A DNA stretch of 64,000 nt from contig NZ_KB235930.1 in the NCBI RefSeq assembly GCF_000332295.1, forward strand, positions 4,925,895-4,989,894. The letters are read 5' to 3'. This document shows, piece after piece, positions 26,701 through 35,325 of the stretch (position 1 is the stretch's first letter; every line of letters starts with the position of its first letter). The position numbers were made by a program, and so were the translations under genes. The notes beneath the pieces were generated by a model, which saw only the letters and a list, made by a program, of their open reading frames with translations, searched no databases and was not told where the DNA came from. This DNA is from Fortiea contorta PCC 7126 (GTDB lineage Bacteria > Cyanobacteriota > Cyanobacteriia > Cyanobacteriales > Nostocaceae).

Positions 26701-28046
26701 TGAGATTCCAGTACAGCTGCAACTCTCAAGATGAGTGCTTCGTTGTAGGGCGCGGCTATTAACTGTACACCCAAAGGCAGGGAATTTGCTAAATGAACAG
26801 GCACCGATAAAACAGGTAAGCCGATGAAAGATAATGGTTGCGTAAACGAGCCTAAGTGAGGACGGACGAGAATTTCTTGTTCGTCTAAAATCATGGTTTG
26901 TTGACCGATGAAAGGGGCAACGATGGGTGTGGTGGGGGCGATAATTATATCTACATTTTGAAAGATTTCACGGATGCGATCGCTATACCATCTCCGAAAC
27001 TTTTGTGCTTGCAGATACCAGCTATTCGGTATTAATGCTCCTGCCAAAAAGCGATCGCGTGTCGCCGGATCAAAATCCTGGGGACGCAATTTCAAATTCT
27101 CTAAATGCAGATTTGCTCCCTCGCTGGCTGTAATCACAAAAGCGGCTGCTTTAGCCCGACTAGCTTCTGGTATCGTCACATATTCAGTGACCTGCAAAGC
27201 GCGGGCGACCTGTGTAACGGCTGCTAAGGCTGCTGGTGTGGCACCTTGGAGAAAATAATCATCAGCAATAGCAATTTTGATACCAGAAATATCTTGATTT
27301 AATTGTGGTAAACACAGTTCTGGAGGGCGGTTTGTGCAGACTGGATCTTGTGCATCTTCACCCTGCAGCACATCAAACACCGTGGCGATATCCCTCACCG
27401 AACGAGCAAAAGGGCCGATGTGGTCAAAACTCGTGGAAAATAAAGCCACCCCAGCACGAGACAACCGCCCATAAGTTGGTTTCAAGCCGAAAACACCGCA
27501 CAACGCCGCTGGTACTCGAATTGAACCATTGGTATCAGAACCGAGCGTCAACGGGACAAACCCAGCCGCCACCGCCGCTGCGGAACCACCAGATGAACCT
27601 CCAGCTATACGTTTGGTGTCATGGGGGTTGTGAGTTGCTCCATAATGAAAGTTTTCGGTGACAAAACCATAAGCATATTCATCCATATTTAAAGTGCCAA
27701 TTAGCACTGCTCCCGCTTGTTTCAGCTTGGCGATCGCTGTAGCATCTTCAGTAGCTGGGGGATTTTCGGCATTAATTTTCGACCCCGCGAGAGTTGTTAA
27801 ACCCGCTACATCAAAGAGATTTTTCACAGCGAAAGGGACACCAGCTAAGACACCCGGATCATCACCAGCGGCGATTTGGCAATCAATTTGAGCTGCGTCA
27901 GCTAAAGCCATGTCTGCAATCACAGCCGTGAAACAATTCAACGCATCATCGCCCTCCGCAATTGCTGTCAACGCTGCCTGAGTAACTTCCACGGCGCTAA
28001 CTCTACCTTCCCTAACAGCCGCCGCGATTGATACAGCATCATTCAT
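26679..28046 (-). CDS. AtzE-family amidohydrolase (amidase signature)
   Basis: A 455-residue amidase-signature enzyme. The Ser-cisSer-Lys triad is readable: K75 (PFAVKNLFD), S151 (GGSSGGSA) and S175 (GSDTNGSIRVPA). The GSDTNGS form and the small partner protein just upstream are hallmarks of AtzE, which in Pseudomonas hydrolyses 1-carboxybiuret within an AtzG-AtzE complex related to GatCAB. The real substrate here may be another ureido or amide compound. Start ATG 28046 overlaps the partner's stop by 4 nt. The last residues come from an invading CCCCATCA repeat. Confidence 0.88.
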   Translation of the reverse strand: MNDAVSIAAAVREGRVSAVEVTQAALTAIAEGDDALNCFTAVIADMALADAAQIDCQIAAGDDPGVLAGVPFAVKNLFDVAGLTTLAGSKINAENPPATEDATAIAKLKQAGAVLIGTLNMDEYAYGFVTENFHYGATHNPHDTKRIAGGSSGGSAAAVAAGFVPLTLGSDTNGSIRVPAALCGVFGLKPTYGRLSRAGVALFSTSFDHIGPFARSVRDIATVFDVLQGEDAQDPVCTNRPPELCLPQLNQDISGIKIAIADDYFLQGATPAALAAVTQVARALQVTEYVTIPEASRAKAAAFVITASEGANLHLENLKLRPQDFDPATRDRFLAGALIPNSWYLQAQKFRRWYSDRIREIFQNVDIIIAPTTPIVAPFIGQQTMILDEQEILVRPHLGSFTQPLSFIGLPVLSVPVHLANSLPLGVQLIAAPYNEALILRVAAVLESQGDGVMG

Positions 28047-28234
28047 GGTGTAAACACAGGTGCAACTTCCACATCTTCAGGCAAAGGAAAAGAATTGATC
28101 ATGTGAGCGATCGCTCTTATTCTCTCAAAATTTGCCACCACCCCATCTCGATACTCATCCCGTAGCTGCAAATCCAGCAACAACGCCATTTGCTCCACAT
28201 ACTCAGTCACATCAAACTGCTCATTCTCCATCAT
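28043..28234 (-). CDS. AtzG-like (DUF4089) amidase partner
   Basis: A 63-residue helical protein from ATG 28234, with AAGGTGG upstream. DVTEYVEQMALLLDLQL and YRDGVVANFERIRAIAHMI followed by FPLPEDVEVAPVF is the typical DUF4089/AtzG pattern, a GatC-like subunit that wraps round and stabilises AtzE. It overlaps AtzE by 4 nt, so equal amounts of both are expected. A GTG three codons earlier is inside the ribosome site and unlikely to be the start. Confidence 0.85.
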   Translation of the reverse strand: MMENEQFDVTEYVEQMALLLDLQLRDEYRDGVVANFERIRAIAHMINSFPLPEDVEVAPVFTP

Positions 28235-28270
28235 TTTTACCACCTTAATATCATCCCTATTCCCTACCCC

Positions 28271-29248
28271 CTACATCATTGCTCGCAAATCTTCCACAAA
28301 ACTGGTGAAAAATCCCCTGACATCTACCTGCAGCGCCACCCAAGCATTAGGATTAACTTGAGGTCGATGACGATGATCCATGAGAGTTTGTCCCCGCGTC
28401 CATTCCCCTTGAGTTTCCACACGGACGATCGCTCGTCGCAGCAGCAGTGTTTCTGGATAAAATAAATATCCTAAAGTGGCAGCATCATGCACCAAAAAAC
28501 CTGGAATTCCCTCGGTTTCTCGATATTGCAAAGCGGTACCAATCATGAAATCACTCAAGGCTAGTAAAAACTGAGCCATTTTCCCATCAGGGTGCTGGCG
28601 TGTCAAGGCTTGCGCCATGTCTGCGGTAAAAATTAGGTGTCGTGTCACGTCCAACGGTAGCACCACAATATCATCTCTGCTATCAAAGACGACTGCAGCG
28701 GCTTGGGGATTAAACCAGATGTTGAACTCTGCATGAGGGGTGACATTTCCTGGAGACTGGAAAGCTCCACCCATGATGACAATTTCTTGAGCTTTTTTCA
28801 AAATACCGGGTTGCTTGGCTTCAGCCGCCGCCAAGTTAGTCAAAGGAGCGATCGCCACAATTGTAATTTCGCCAGGAGCGGCGTTGAGGTGGTCTACAAT
28901 CAAATCATCTGCATAGCGTGCCGACTCATATCGATGCTCAGGAGGTGGTAATGTTTGAGATAAATTACCCATGCCATCTGCACCATGAATATGTTCAGCG
29001 TCCTGGTTAGTGTCTGATTTGATAGGGACTGGGCGCCCAACTTCGATATGAGAAAAACCCGTCAAACCTAAAATTTGACTAGCACTGGAGAAGGTTTTGC
29101 GAGCAGAAACATTACCATCCACAGAAGTGACAGCAACCAAGTCGGCTAATCCCCTGTTGACAAAGCTTAATAACCACAGCAAGGCAAAAATATCATCGCC
29201 ACCAGGGTCAGTATCAAGAATAATTTTGGGAATGGCGGGAAGTTTCAT
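28271..29248 (-). CDS. Nucleoside hydrolase (IU-NH family)
   Basis: A 325-residue enzyme with the calcium-binding N-terminal motif DTDPGGDD (12-19; usually DTDPGIDD), AIAPLTNLA and GGAFQSPGN, and the C-terminal FLVHDAATLGYL. It splits the N-glycosidic bond of ribonucleosides to give base and ribose. It is upstream of and cotranscribed with AtzG-AtzE (gap 36 nt). This links nucleoside breakdown with an amide hydrolase, suggesting salvage of nitrogen from nucleobases, though that is inference. Confidence 0.88.
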   Translation of the reverse strand: MKLPAIPKIILDTDPGGDDIFALLWLLSFVNRGLADLVAVTSVDGNVSARKTFSSASQILGLTGFSHIEVGRPVPIKSDTNQDAEHIHGADGMGNLSQTLPPPEHRYESARYADDLIVDHLNAAPGEITIVAIAPLTNLAAAEAKQPGILKKAQEIVIMGGAFQSPGNVTPHAEFNIWFNPQAAAVVFDSRDDIVVLPLDVTRHLIFTADMAQALTRQHPDGKMAQFLLALSDFMIGTALQYRETEGIPGFLVHDAATLGYLFYPETLLLRRAIVRVETQGEWTRGQTLMDHRHRPQVNPNAWVALQVDVRGFFTSFVEDLRAMM

Positions 29249-29349
29249 ATTTAACGATAAATATTAAAGTACTAATTATCCGTTATTTGATGCTGTAAAA
29301 TATCCGCTATTAGCTCCACAAACACTCAAGCAATATTGGTGTAACCATC

Positions 29350-30135
29350 ATGGTTCTAGCCGCACCCCAGCACCAAAGCCCTATAGTGACTTGGGAAAAA
29401 CTCCCCGAAGATTTTATTCTCCCCGACGACCCAGTGGAAAATATTCAACAGCCTTCCCTAGCAGCAGCGCTAACAGATGCGCTGGGTGCGACAAATCGCA
29501 TTCAACCCCACATGCTAGTCGCAACCAATTTTGGCATTGTGGCGAATATTAATCAAAAAACCGTTGTCAAAGCCCCAGATTGGTTGTATTTTCCCCGTGT
29601 CTCGCCTGTGGGTACAGGTGTAATTCGTCGCAGCTACACACCGAATACGGAAGGTGAAAATGTGGCTGTGGTGATGGAATTTCTCTCAGATACTGATAAC
29701 GCGGAATATTCAATTCGTCCCACCTTTCCTTACGGGAAACTATACTTTTATGAACGCATCTTGCAAGTTCCCACCTATGTAATTTTTAATCCTTATGAAG
29801 TTACTTTAGAAGTGCGTCATCTGGAAAACGGTCAATATGTTTTGCAGCAACCGTCAGAATCAGGTCATTTTTGGATCAGAGAGTTAGATTTATTCTTGGG
29901 AATTTGGCAGGGAACCCGTTTAGGGTTAAATATTTACTGGTTGCGGTGGTGGGATCAAGAGGGTAATTTATTGTTGTGGAGTTCCGAACAAGTGGAGCAG
30001 GAACGTCAACGAGCAGAACAGGAACGTCAACGAGCTGATAATGCGATCGCACAACTGGAAGTTGAACGCCGGCGTCAAGAAGCACTAGCTGCAAAGCTGC
30101 GGCAATTAGGTATTGATCCAGATGTGGAATCATGA
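29350..30135 (+). CDS. Uma2-family (DUF820) putative nuclease
   Basis: A 261-residue protein of the Uma2 family, which has a PD-(D/E)xK nuclease-like fold and is hugely expanded in cyanobacteria. The core reads KAPDWLYFPRVSP, then VAVVMEFLSDT, KLYFYERILQVPTYVIFNPYE. The C-terminal 45 residues are a coiled coil (QVEQERQRAEQERQRADNAI, then RRRQEALAAKLRQLG), a common extension of the family. Neither substrate nor physiological role is known. It precedes the glutaminase gene by 52 nt. Confidence 0.85.
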   Translation: MVLAAPQHQSPIVTWEKLPEDFILPDDPVENIQQPSLAAALTDALGATNRIQPHMLVATNFGIVANINQKTVVKAPDWLYFPRVSPVGTGVIRRSYTPNTEGENVAVVMEFLSDTDNAEYSIRPTFPYGKLYFYERILQVPTYVIFNPYEVTLEVRHLENGQYVLQQPSESGHFWIRELDLFLGIWQGTRLGLNIYWLRWWDQEGNLLLWSSEQVEQERQRAEQERQRADNAIAQLEVERRRQEALAAKLRQLGIDPDVES

Positions 30136-30187
30136 TTGTAGAATTAGTTTTCGGACGACTAGCTAGAAACTCAACTTTGACGCACTT

Positions 30188-31105
30188 TTGAAACAACTTA
30201 GTCAACTCACCGCCAAAGATTTATCGCCCTGGATACAACAAGCTCAAATCCAAGCTGCAAAAGGGTTAGTTCCCGATCGCATTCCCCAATTAGCTGTGGC
30301 TGATCCGCGTTATTTTGCGGTGCATATTTGTTGTACCACAGGAGAAAGCATCGGCTACCAGGATACGGCTTGTGTGTTTCCGCTGATGAGTGTGATCAAA
30401 CCGTTTTTGCTGCTTTATCTTTTAGAAAAGTTGGGAGCAGAGAAGGTTTTGCAGTGGGTTGGGGTGGAACCGTCAACCGCTCCGTTCAATTCTCTAGAAC
30501 AGCTCATCGCTGACGGTGGACGCCCGCGCAATCCGATGATTAATAGTGGGGCGATTACTCTAGCGGATAAGTTACCAGGAAAGGATGCTAATCAACGCAC
30601 ACAACAATTTTGTCAGTGGCTGAATCAATTGGCTAGTTGTCAGCTCACCTTGGATGAAAGTATGCTGGCTTGTGTGCGCTTGTCTCGCTCTCCAACTAAT
30701 TTAGCGATCGCTCATCATCTCCACTCTAGCGGATATCTAGAAAATATTGAATCGGCTATTGACACCTACGAACAAATATGCTGTCTTTCCGGGCAGGTGG
30801 CAGATTTAGCCTTGCTAGGAAAACTTTTAGCGGCTGAGAATCATCTGTTGAAGCCGCAAAATTGCCAGCTTGTCAATGGAGTGATGTTCACTTGTGGACT
30901 GTATCAAGCCTCAGCCGAGTTTGCGATCAGAATTGGTTTACCGATGAAATCAGGGGTTGGTGGTGGATTGTTGGCGGTGATACCGCGTGTAGGAGCGATC
31001 GCCTGTTATAGTCCTCCTTTAGATAGTGTAGGTAATCCACTCGGTGCGATCGCTTTTATTGAGGCTTTATCTGGTAGTTTGCAGTTGAGTGTTTTTAGTC
31101 CGTAG
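30188..31105 (+). CDS. glsA: Glutaminase
   Basis: A 305-residue glutaminase (serine-dependent beta-lactamase-like fold). The catalytic S68-x-x-K71 is in PLMSVIKPF; GRPRNPMINSGAI (substrate loop) and LPMKSGVGGGLLAVIP (C-terminal loop) are conserved. It hydrolyses glutamine to glutamate and ammonia. The start is TTG at 30188: an in-frame stop lies eight codons upstream, and no ATG fits the family N-terminus. The same strand carries the Uma2 gene 52 nt upstream. Confidence 0.88.
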   Translation: MKQLSQLTAKDLSPWIQQAQIQAAKGLVPDRIPQLAVADPRYFAVHICCTTGESIGYQDTACVFPLMSVIKPFLLLYLLEKLGAEKVLQWVGVEPSTAPFNSLEQLIADGGRPRNPMINSGAITLADKLPGKDANQRTQQFCQWLNQLASCQLTLDESMLACVRLSRSPTNLAIAHHLHSSGYLENIESAIDTYEQICCLSGQVADLALLGKLLAAENHLLKPQNCQLVNGVMFTCGLYQASAEFAIRIGLPMKSGVGGGLLAVIPRVGAIACYSPPLDSVGNPLGAIAFIEALSGSLQLSVFSP

Positions 31106-31119
31106 TTATGGGCGCTAGA

Positions 31120-31260
31120 CTTTTTTTGTTTCACGCATAGACGCGGAGCGGCTTCCCGCAGGGTAGGCGCAAAGACGCAAAGAAGGACTTTTACAAGAGA
31201 CTCCCCACACTCCCCATCTCCCCACCTCCCCATCTCCCCATCTCCCCACCTCCCCACTCC
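31120..31260. repeat. Composite repeat between convergent genes
   Basis: Left part: a dispersed repeat with GGCGCAAAGACGCAAAG and GGACTTTTACAAGAGACT, close to that at 15736-15812. Right part (31199-31258): a tandem CCCCATCT/CCCCACCT repeat, related to those at 24919-24981 and 26621-26700. It ends exactly at the stop codon of the GH65 gene. Confidence 0.65.
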
Positions 31261-34170
31261 CTACAACGCCGCTCCAACCAGAGACTCTCGCTTTCTGCTG
31301 GTGATGATTCGTTCTTGCAATTCTTGCCAACACACGCCTTCTAGGCTGGGTAAAACAAGATTAGCTTGACCCACATGTTCAACTGGCCCTAGCCCTACAG
31401 CTAACATCCCGGCGGATTTGGCTGCTTGTATTCCGGCTGCGGCGTCTTCCAAAACGACACATTCTGACGCTGTTAGCCCCAGTTGTTCGGCTGCAAATAA
31501 GAATAAATCTGGTGCGGGTTCGGCTTGGGGGACGCTATGACCATCGGCGACAGCATCTAGTTGATGGCTAATACCTAAGCGTTGAATGACAACTTGAGCA
31601 TTTTTACTGGAGGAACCCAAGGCTATTTTGATACCTGCTGCTTGCAATTCTTGTAGGAAGTTGGCGACTCCAGGAAGTAAATCGGCGGTGGTGATGTTTG
31701 GTGTGAGTTTGAGGAAGTAGCAGTTTTTGCGCTCTATCATTTCTTGGATTTGTGCTTCAGTGGTGGAGCGATCGCCTAAAATTTGTTCTAGAGTCTGGCG
31801 ATGGGATAATTTGGCTATTTTTTTGTGCGTTTCTCGGTCAAAGGTAATGCCTTCTTCGTCTGCGAGTTGCTGCCAACTGAGATAGTGTAACTCGGAAGTG
31901 TCTGTTAGCACGCCTTCTAAATCAAAGATGACGCCTGTAATTTTCGGGCGAGCAATGGCTGTGGCTGGACGCAAATCAAATTCATAACACTGATTGCGCC
32001 ACTGTAAGCGAAATTGCAACCTTGTCCAGTTGGGTGGGAGGTTGGGACAAGCCATCGGCCCAGATTCTGTGATGCGAATCCCCGCAAAACCAAATACTAC
32101 AGCTTGCCAAACTCCACCAGCACTAGCGGCGTGAATTCCTTCATGAGCGTTGAGTCTGACATCTTCTAAGTCTACCAAAGCTGACCGCAAAAAGTGGGTG
32201 TATGCTTGGCTTGGTTGATTCAGGTCACAGGCGAGGATGGCGTGAATTGCTGGGCCGAGGGAGGAACCGTAGGTATGGTCGGTGCGCTGGTTGTAATAAT
32301 CCCAATTGCTTTGGAGGGTTTTATGGTCGTAACGCTGACGCAATAGGTAAAGCAGCATCAACACATCTGGTTGTTTGAGTATCTGCTTTTGGCTGGTGGC
32401 TTCGATTCCCAACAAACTTTGCAGGGATTTGTGGCGGGGTTCATAATCGGCAAAGTTGATATCTTCTAATTGGAAGAAGCCATCAAATTGTTCAATTAAA
32501 CCTGTTGCGGCGTCTTGAGTGACAGCTAGACGCTCTTGAATTTCTGCCCAAAGATGTAAATTTTCTGTGGTTAAGTTGAGTTTTGGTGCTAATTGGGCAG
32601 CTGTGGTTGGATAGGTTTGCTTTAACCAATCCCACACGGCTAGGGCTGATTGTAAATGCCACTGTACCATCAAGTTGGTGAAGGCGTTATTATCGACGCG
32701 ATCGTGATTCTCGTCTGGGCCGATGACGTCCAAAATTTCGTAACATTGACGCTGTGGATGCCATTGCACTCGACTTTGCCAGAAAATCGCTGTATCCAGG
32801 ATGATTTCTGCGCCATAATCACGCATCCATGCATGGTCGTGGGTATGCTGCCAATAATGCCATACAGCATAGGCAACGTCAGCGGTAATATGTACTTCAA
32901 TATCGCCGCACCAAATTCTAATTAATTCTCCTGGTTTTTTCGCATCGGGAACCCAGCGGGGAGTGACTTCATCACCAGTTTTGGCGCTTTCCCACGCATA
33001 CATTGCGCCTTGATATCCCGCTTCTTGGGCTTTGCGTCGCGCTCCTGGTAAGGTGTGGTGGCGGTAGGTGAGGAGGTTACGGGCTAAGGCTGGTTGGGTG
33101 AGGGTGAGGAAGGGGAGAATAAAAATTTCTGTATCCCAAAAAATGTGTCCGCTGTAAGCGAAACCAGATAGGGTTTTGGGAGGAATGCTGACATGGGTGT
33201 CGTGGCGCGGGGTGACGGCTAGGAGTTGAAAGAGATTATATCGCACACTCAGTTGAGCTTGGCGATCGCCCTCAATAATAATATCGCTGTCTTGCCAGAC
33301 TTTTTCCCAAGCGGCGATGTGCGCTGCTAGCAAGGTGGGATAATTTGGTTCTTCTGCTAATCTTTCTAGTGCTGCGGCGATGGGGATTTCGGCTTCTCTG
33401 GAGGTGAAAACGGTGACAATCTTGTCTACAGTCACGGTTTTTCCAGGAATACAATTGCAGGTTGCTTTTAAGGTGGGGAAAGCATCAGTTTTTTCTAGAC
33501 GTACAGATGCTGTGTCATCACCCGCAACCACTATTTTTGCTGCCATCCCCAGTTTAATTTCTGAGTGGCGAGTCTGGTTATAGAGCCAAATAATTTCTTC
33601 TACACCGCTTTGGTTGAGAGTTCGCCAGTGTTTGACGCCTTGGTTGTCTACTTGTGCATCTAATCCAATTTCTACGGTGATATCACCCTGGAAATCTAAA
33701 GATGTGTATCCAGCGCGAATTGCTAAGACATGTTGGTCTGCGAGACTAGCGAAGCGCTCGAAGTGCAAATCTAGAGTATGTCCTTTTGGAGAACGCCACC
33801 GCACATCACGGCTGAGTATACCCAAGCGTAAATCTAGACGCCGTTCATAATGGAGAATCTCGCCACTATCCATCGTAAAGCGATCGCCTGCTACTATTAC
33901 TGCCAAGGGCAACCAATTCGGACAGTTAACAAGTTCGCTATGGGTGATAGCGACATCATCATACACACCATGAATCAGAGTTGCGGGAGTATCTGCGGGG
34001 TATCCTTCTTCAAACGTACCCCTGGTGCCTAAATAACCATTGCTGAGAGTAAAGACGGTTTCCTTATGGTGTAGTTGCGCTGGGTCAAATTCTGTTTCAA
34101 TAACGTTCCAGTCTGTGGCTGCAATCATGTTTTGATTGTATTGGTGATGATGAGCGGATACGTTGACCAT
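31261..34170 (-). CDS. GH65 disaccharide phosphorylase fused to HAD (beta-PGM-like)
   Basis: A 969-residue two-part enzyme. Residues about 15-735 are a glycoside hydrolase family 65 phosphorylase (trehalose, kojibiose, maltose type), with the general acid E487 in VIGPDENHD and the W-rich aglycone region. Residues about 745-955 are a HAD-family beta-phosphoglucomutase-like domain. Such fusions couple release of beta-glucose 1-phosphate to its conversion to glucose 6-phosphate. However, in the HAD part the acid/base position after the nucleophile D750 is E752 (FDLEGV instead of FDLDGV) and the motif III lysine is E884 (AEPAPD instead of SKPAPD); motif IV (LEDAAAG) is intact. Starts at 34170 and 34128 are both possible. 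Confidence 0.88.
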   Translation of the reverse strand: MVNVSAHHHQYNQNMIAATDWNVIETEFDPAQLHHKETVFTLSNGYLGTRGTFEEGYPADTPATLIHGVYDDVAITHSELVNCPNWLPLAVIVAGDRFTMDSGEILHYERRLDLRLGILSRDVRWRSPKGHTLDLHFERFASLADQHVLAIRAGYTSLDFQGDITVEIGLDAQVDNQGVKHWRTLNQSGVEEIIWLYNQTRHSEIKLGMAAKIVVAGDDTASVRLEKTDAFPTLKATCNCIPGKTVTVDKIVTVFTSREAEIPIAAALERLAEEPNYPTLLAAHIAAWEKVWQDSDIIIEGDRQAQLSVRYNLFQLLAVTPRHDTHVSIPPKTLSGFAYSGHIFWDTEIFILPFLTLTQPALARNLLTYRHHTLPGARRKAQEAGYQGAMYAWESAKTGDEVTPRWVPDAKKPGELIRIWCGDIEVHITADVAYAVWHYWQHTHDHAWMRDYGAEIILDTAIFWQSRVQWHPQRQCYEILDVIGPDENHDRVDNNAFTNLMVQWHLQSALAVWDWLKQTYPTTAAQLAPKLNLTTENLHLWAEIQERLAVTQDAATGLIEQFDGFFQLEDINFADYEPRHKSLQSLLGIEATSQKQILKQPDVLMLLYLLRQRYDHKTLQSNWDYYNQRTDHTYGSSLGPAIHAILACDLNQPSQAYTHFLRSALVDLEDVRLNAHEGIHAASAGGVWQAVVFGFAGIRITESGPMACPNLPPNWTRLQFRLQWRNQCYEFDLRPATAIARPKITGVIFDLEGVLTDTSELHYLSWQQLADEEGITFDRETHKKIAKLSHRQTLEQILGDRSTTEAQIQEMIERKNCYFLKLTPNITTADLLPGVANFLQELQAAGIKIALGSSSKNAQVVIQRLGISHQLDAVADGHSVPQAEPAPDLFLFAAEQLGLTASECVVLEDAAAGIQAAKSAGMLAVGLGPVEHVGQANLVLPSLEGVCWQELQERIITSRKRESLVGAAL

Positions 34171-34650
34171 GAGTAATCGAACCTAATTCCTAAGGCTATA
34201 GTTTGAGCCAGATAAAATCTCAGTTTTCAAACTAATTTTGAGGTTTTATCTAGGTAATGGGCTATTTTTGTTCAGTTTTTTAACTTTTAAGCAGCCTGAC
34301 TAGAAAACATTCATGTTGGTGATAATAGAAACATTCCCGTTTTCATCCCTCTCAAGCAATATTTTATTAATAACTTATATTACAGCAAAGTCCGAACCAA
34401 AAAAATCCTGCGATTATATATTTTTTGATTTTATTCCATAAATTAATAATTTTTAACCAGATACTGTTTTACCATAATTAACTCTGTGTAAGCGCACTTT
34501 GTTGAATCAATCACGTTAACTAAAATAATTTCAATCACTTTGATAATTCAATTTTACCGTAATCACTCAGTATAAAGATGCAGGTTTGGTAATGTGTAAT
34601 AGGCTAATTACCTATTACCAAATTCCTCGTCCACAAGAGGAAGAGGAATT
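34171..34650. other. Intergenic region, no gene seen
   Basis: About 480 bases of AT-rich DNA upstream of the GH65 gene, on whose strand the promoter must lie. Contains only short T-rich and A-rich runs; no recognisable gene, RNA or repeat. Confidence 0.5.
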
Positions 34651-34761
34651 TTAATATTTTTTCCAAGGAAATTTAGTACCCATTTCCGTTAGCGCCGAAA
34701 ATATCAGGTAGAGAATCAATAAACCTGCGCTGGTCAAGAAAATTACTAAATCGTTATCCAT
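34651..34761 (-). CDS. Tiny single-membrane-segment protein, 36 residues
   Basis: A 36-codon frame from ATG 34761 to TAA 34651 encodes a protein with one hydrophobic helix (about 5-23, LVIFLTSAGLLILYLIFSAL) and a polar C-terminus ending TKFPWKKY. The shape (short acidic N-terminus MDND, one helix, basic aromatic C-terminus) is that of the low-molecular-weight subunits of thylakoid complexes; an NdhP-type subunit of the NDH-1 complex is one guess, but I cannot confirm it from the sequence. TATAAT occurs upstream on its strand at about 34816-34821. There is no clear ribosome binding site. Confidence 0.5.
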   Translation of the reverse strand: MDNDLVIFLTSAGLLILYLIFSALTEMGTKFPWKKY

Positions 34762-35325
34762 ATTTACAATGAAATTAATTAAACTTTTTTTTGTCCGACA
34801 ACAGCAGATAACATAGCATTATAATCAGCAAAAATTAATATTGACGGCTCCTCAAAAATGTTTACAAAACTGATACGGCAATGTAGGGCGCGAAGACCGT
34901 TGAGGATGCGAAGACCGCGCCCCTACTGTTCCCCACATTTCCTTGTGAGTTATGGGTATTTAAGAAAGTTGATATTTGCGGTGAAAACTGTCAGCAAATA
35001 GTGACAATTAGCAGAGAAAAAATCTGTATAAAATCCCAATAAGATGGGGTAAATAAGAAACAACAAAATTTCTATCGGATTTAGCTGCAATCTATATTTA
35101 GTGAGGAATCACAAATGCTCAAATCCTCGTGGAGAATGGGTTTTAGCTTGTGAAGCAAAAAAACACTAAAGTCTAGCTCAAAGAAATATTGAATTCCCGA
35201 TTTTTCATGGGTATAAGTGGGAATTACATTTTATTTATTCTCTAAAACATGAGACAAGACAGAATTTTCTATTTGATTGGCATAAATTAATCAGTAGAAA
35301 CCAGCAAGTGCAATTCACAGGTTTT
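34762..35325. other. Intergenic region with a hairpin repeat
   Basis: About 560 bases between two divergent genes. A hairpin element at 34883-34926 has arms GTAGGGCGCG and CGCGCCCCTAC around a pair of GAAGACCG copies, similar to the dispersed GTAGGGGCG-type repeats in the window. No other gene is seen; the promoter of the FAD/ETHE1 fusion should lie in the right part. Confidence 0.5.
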
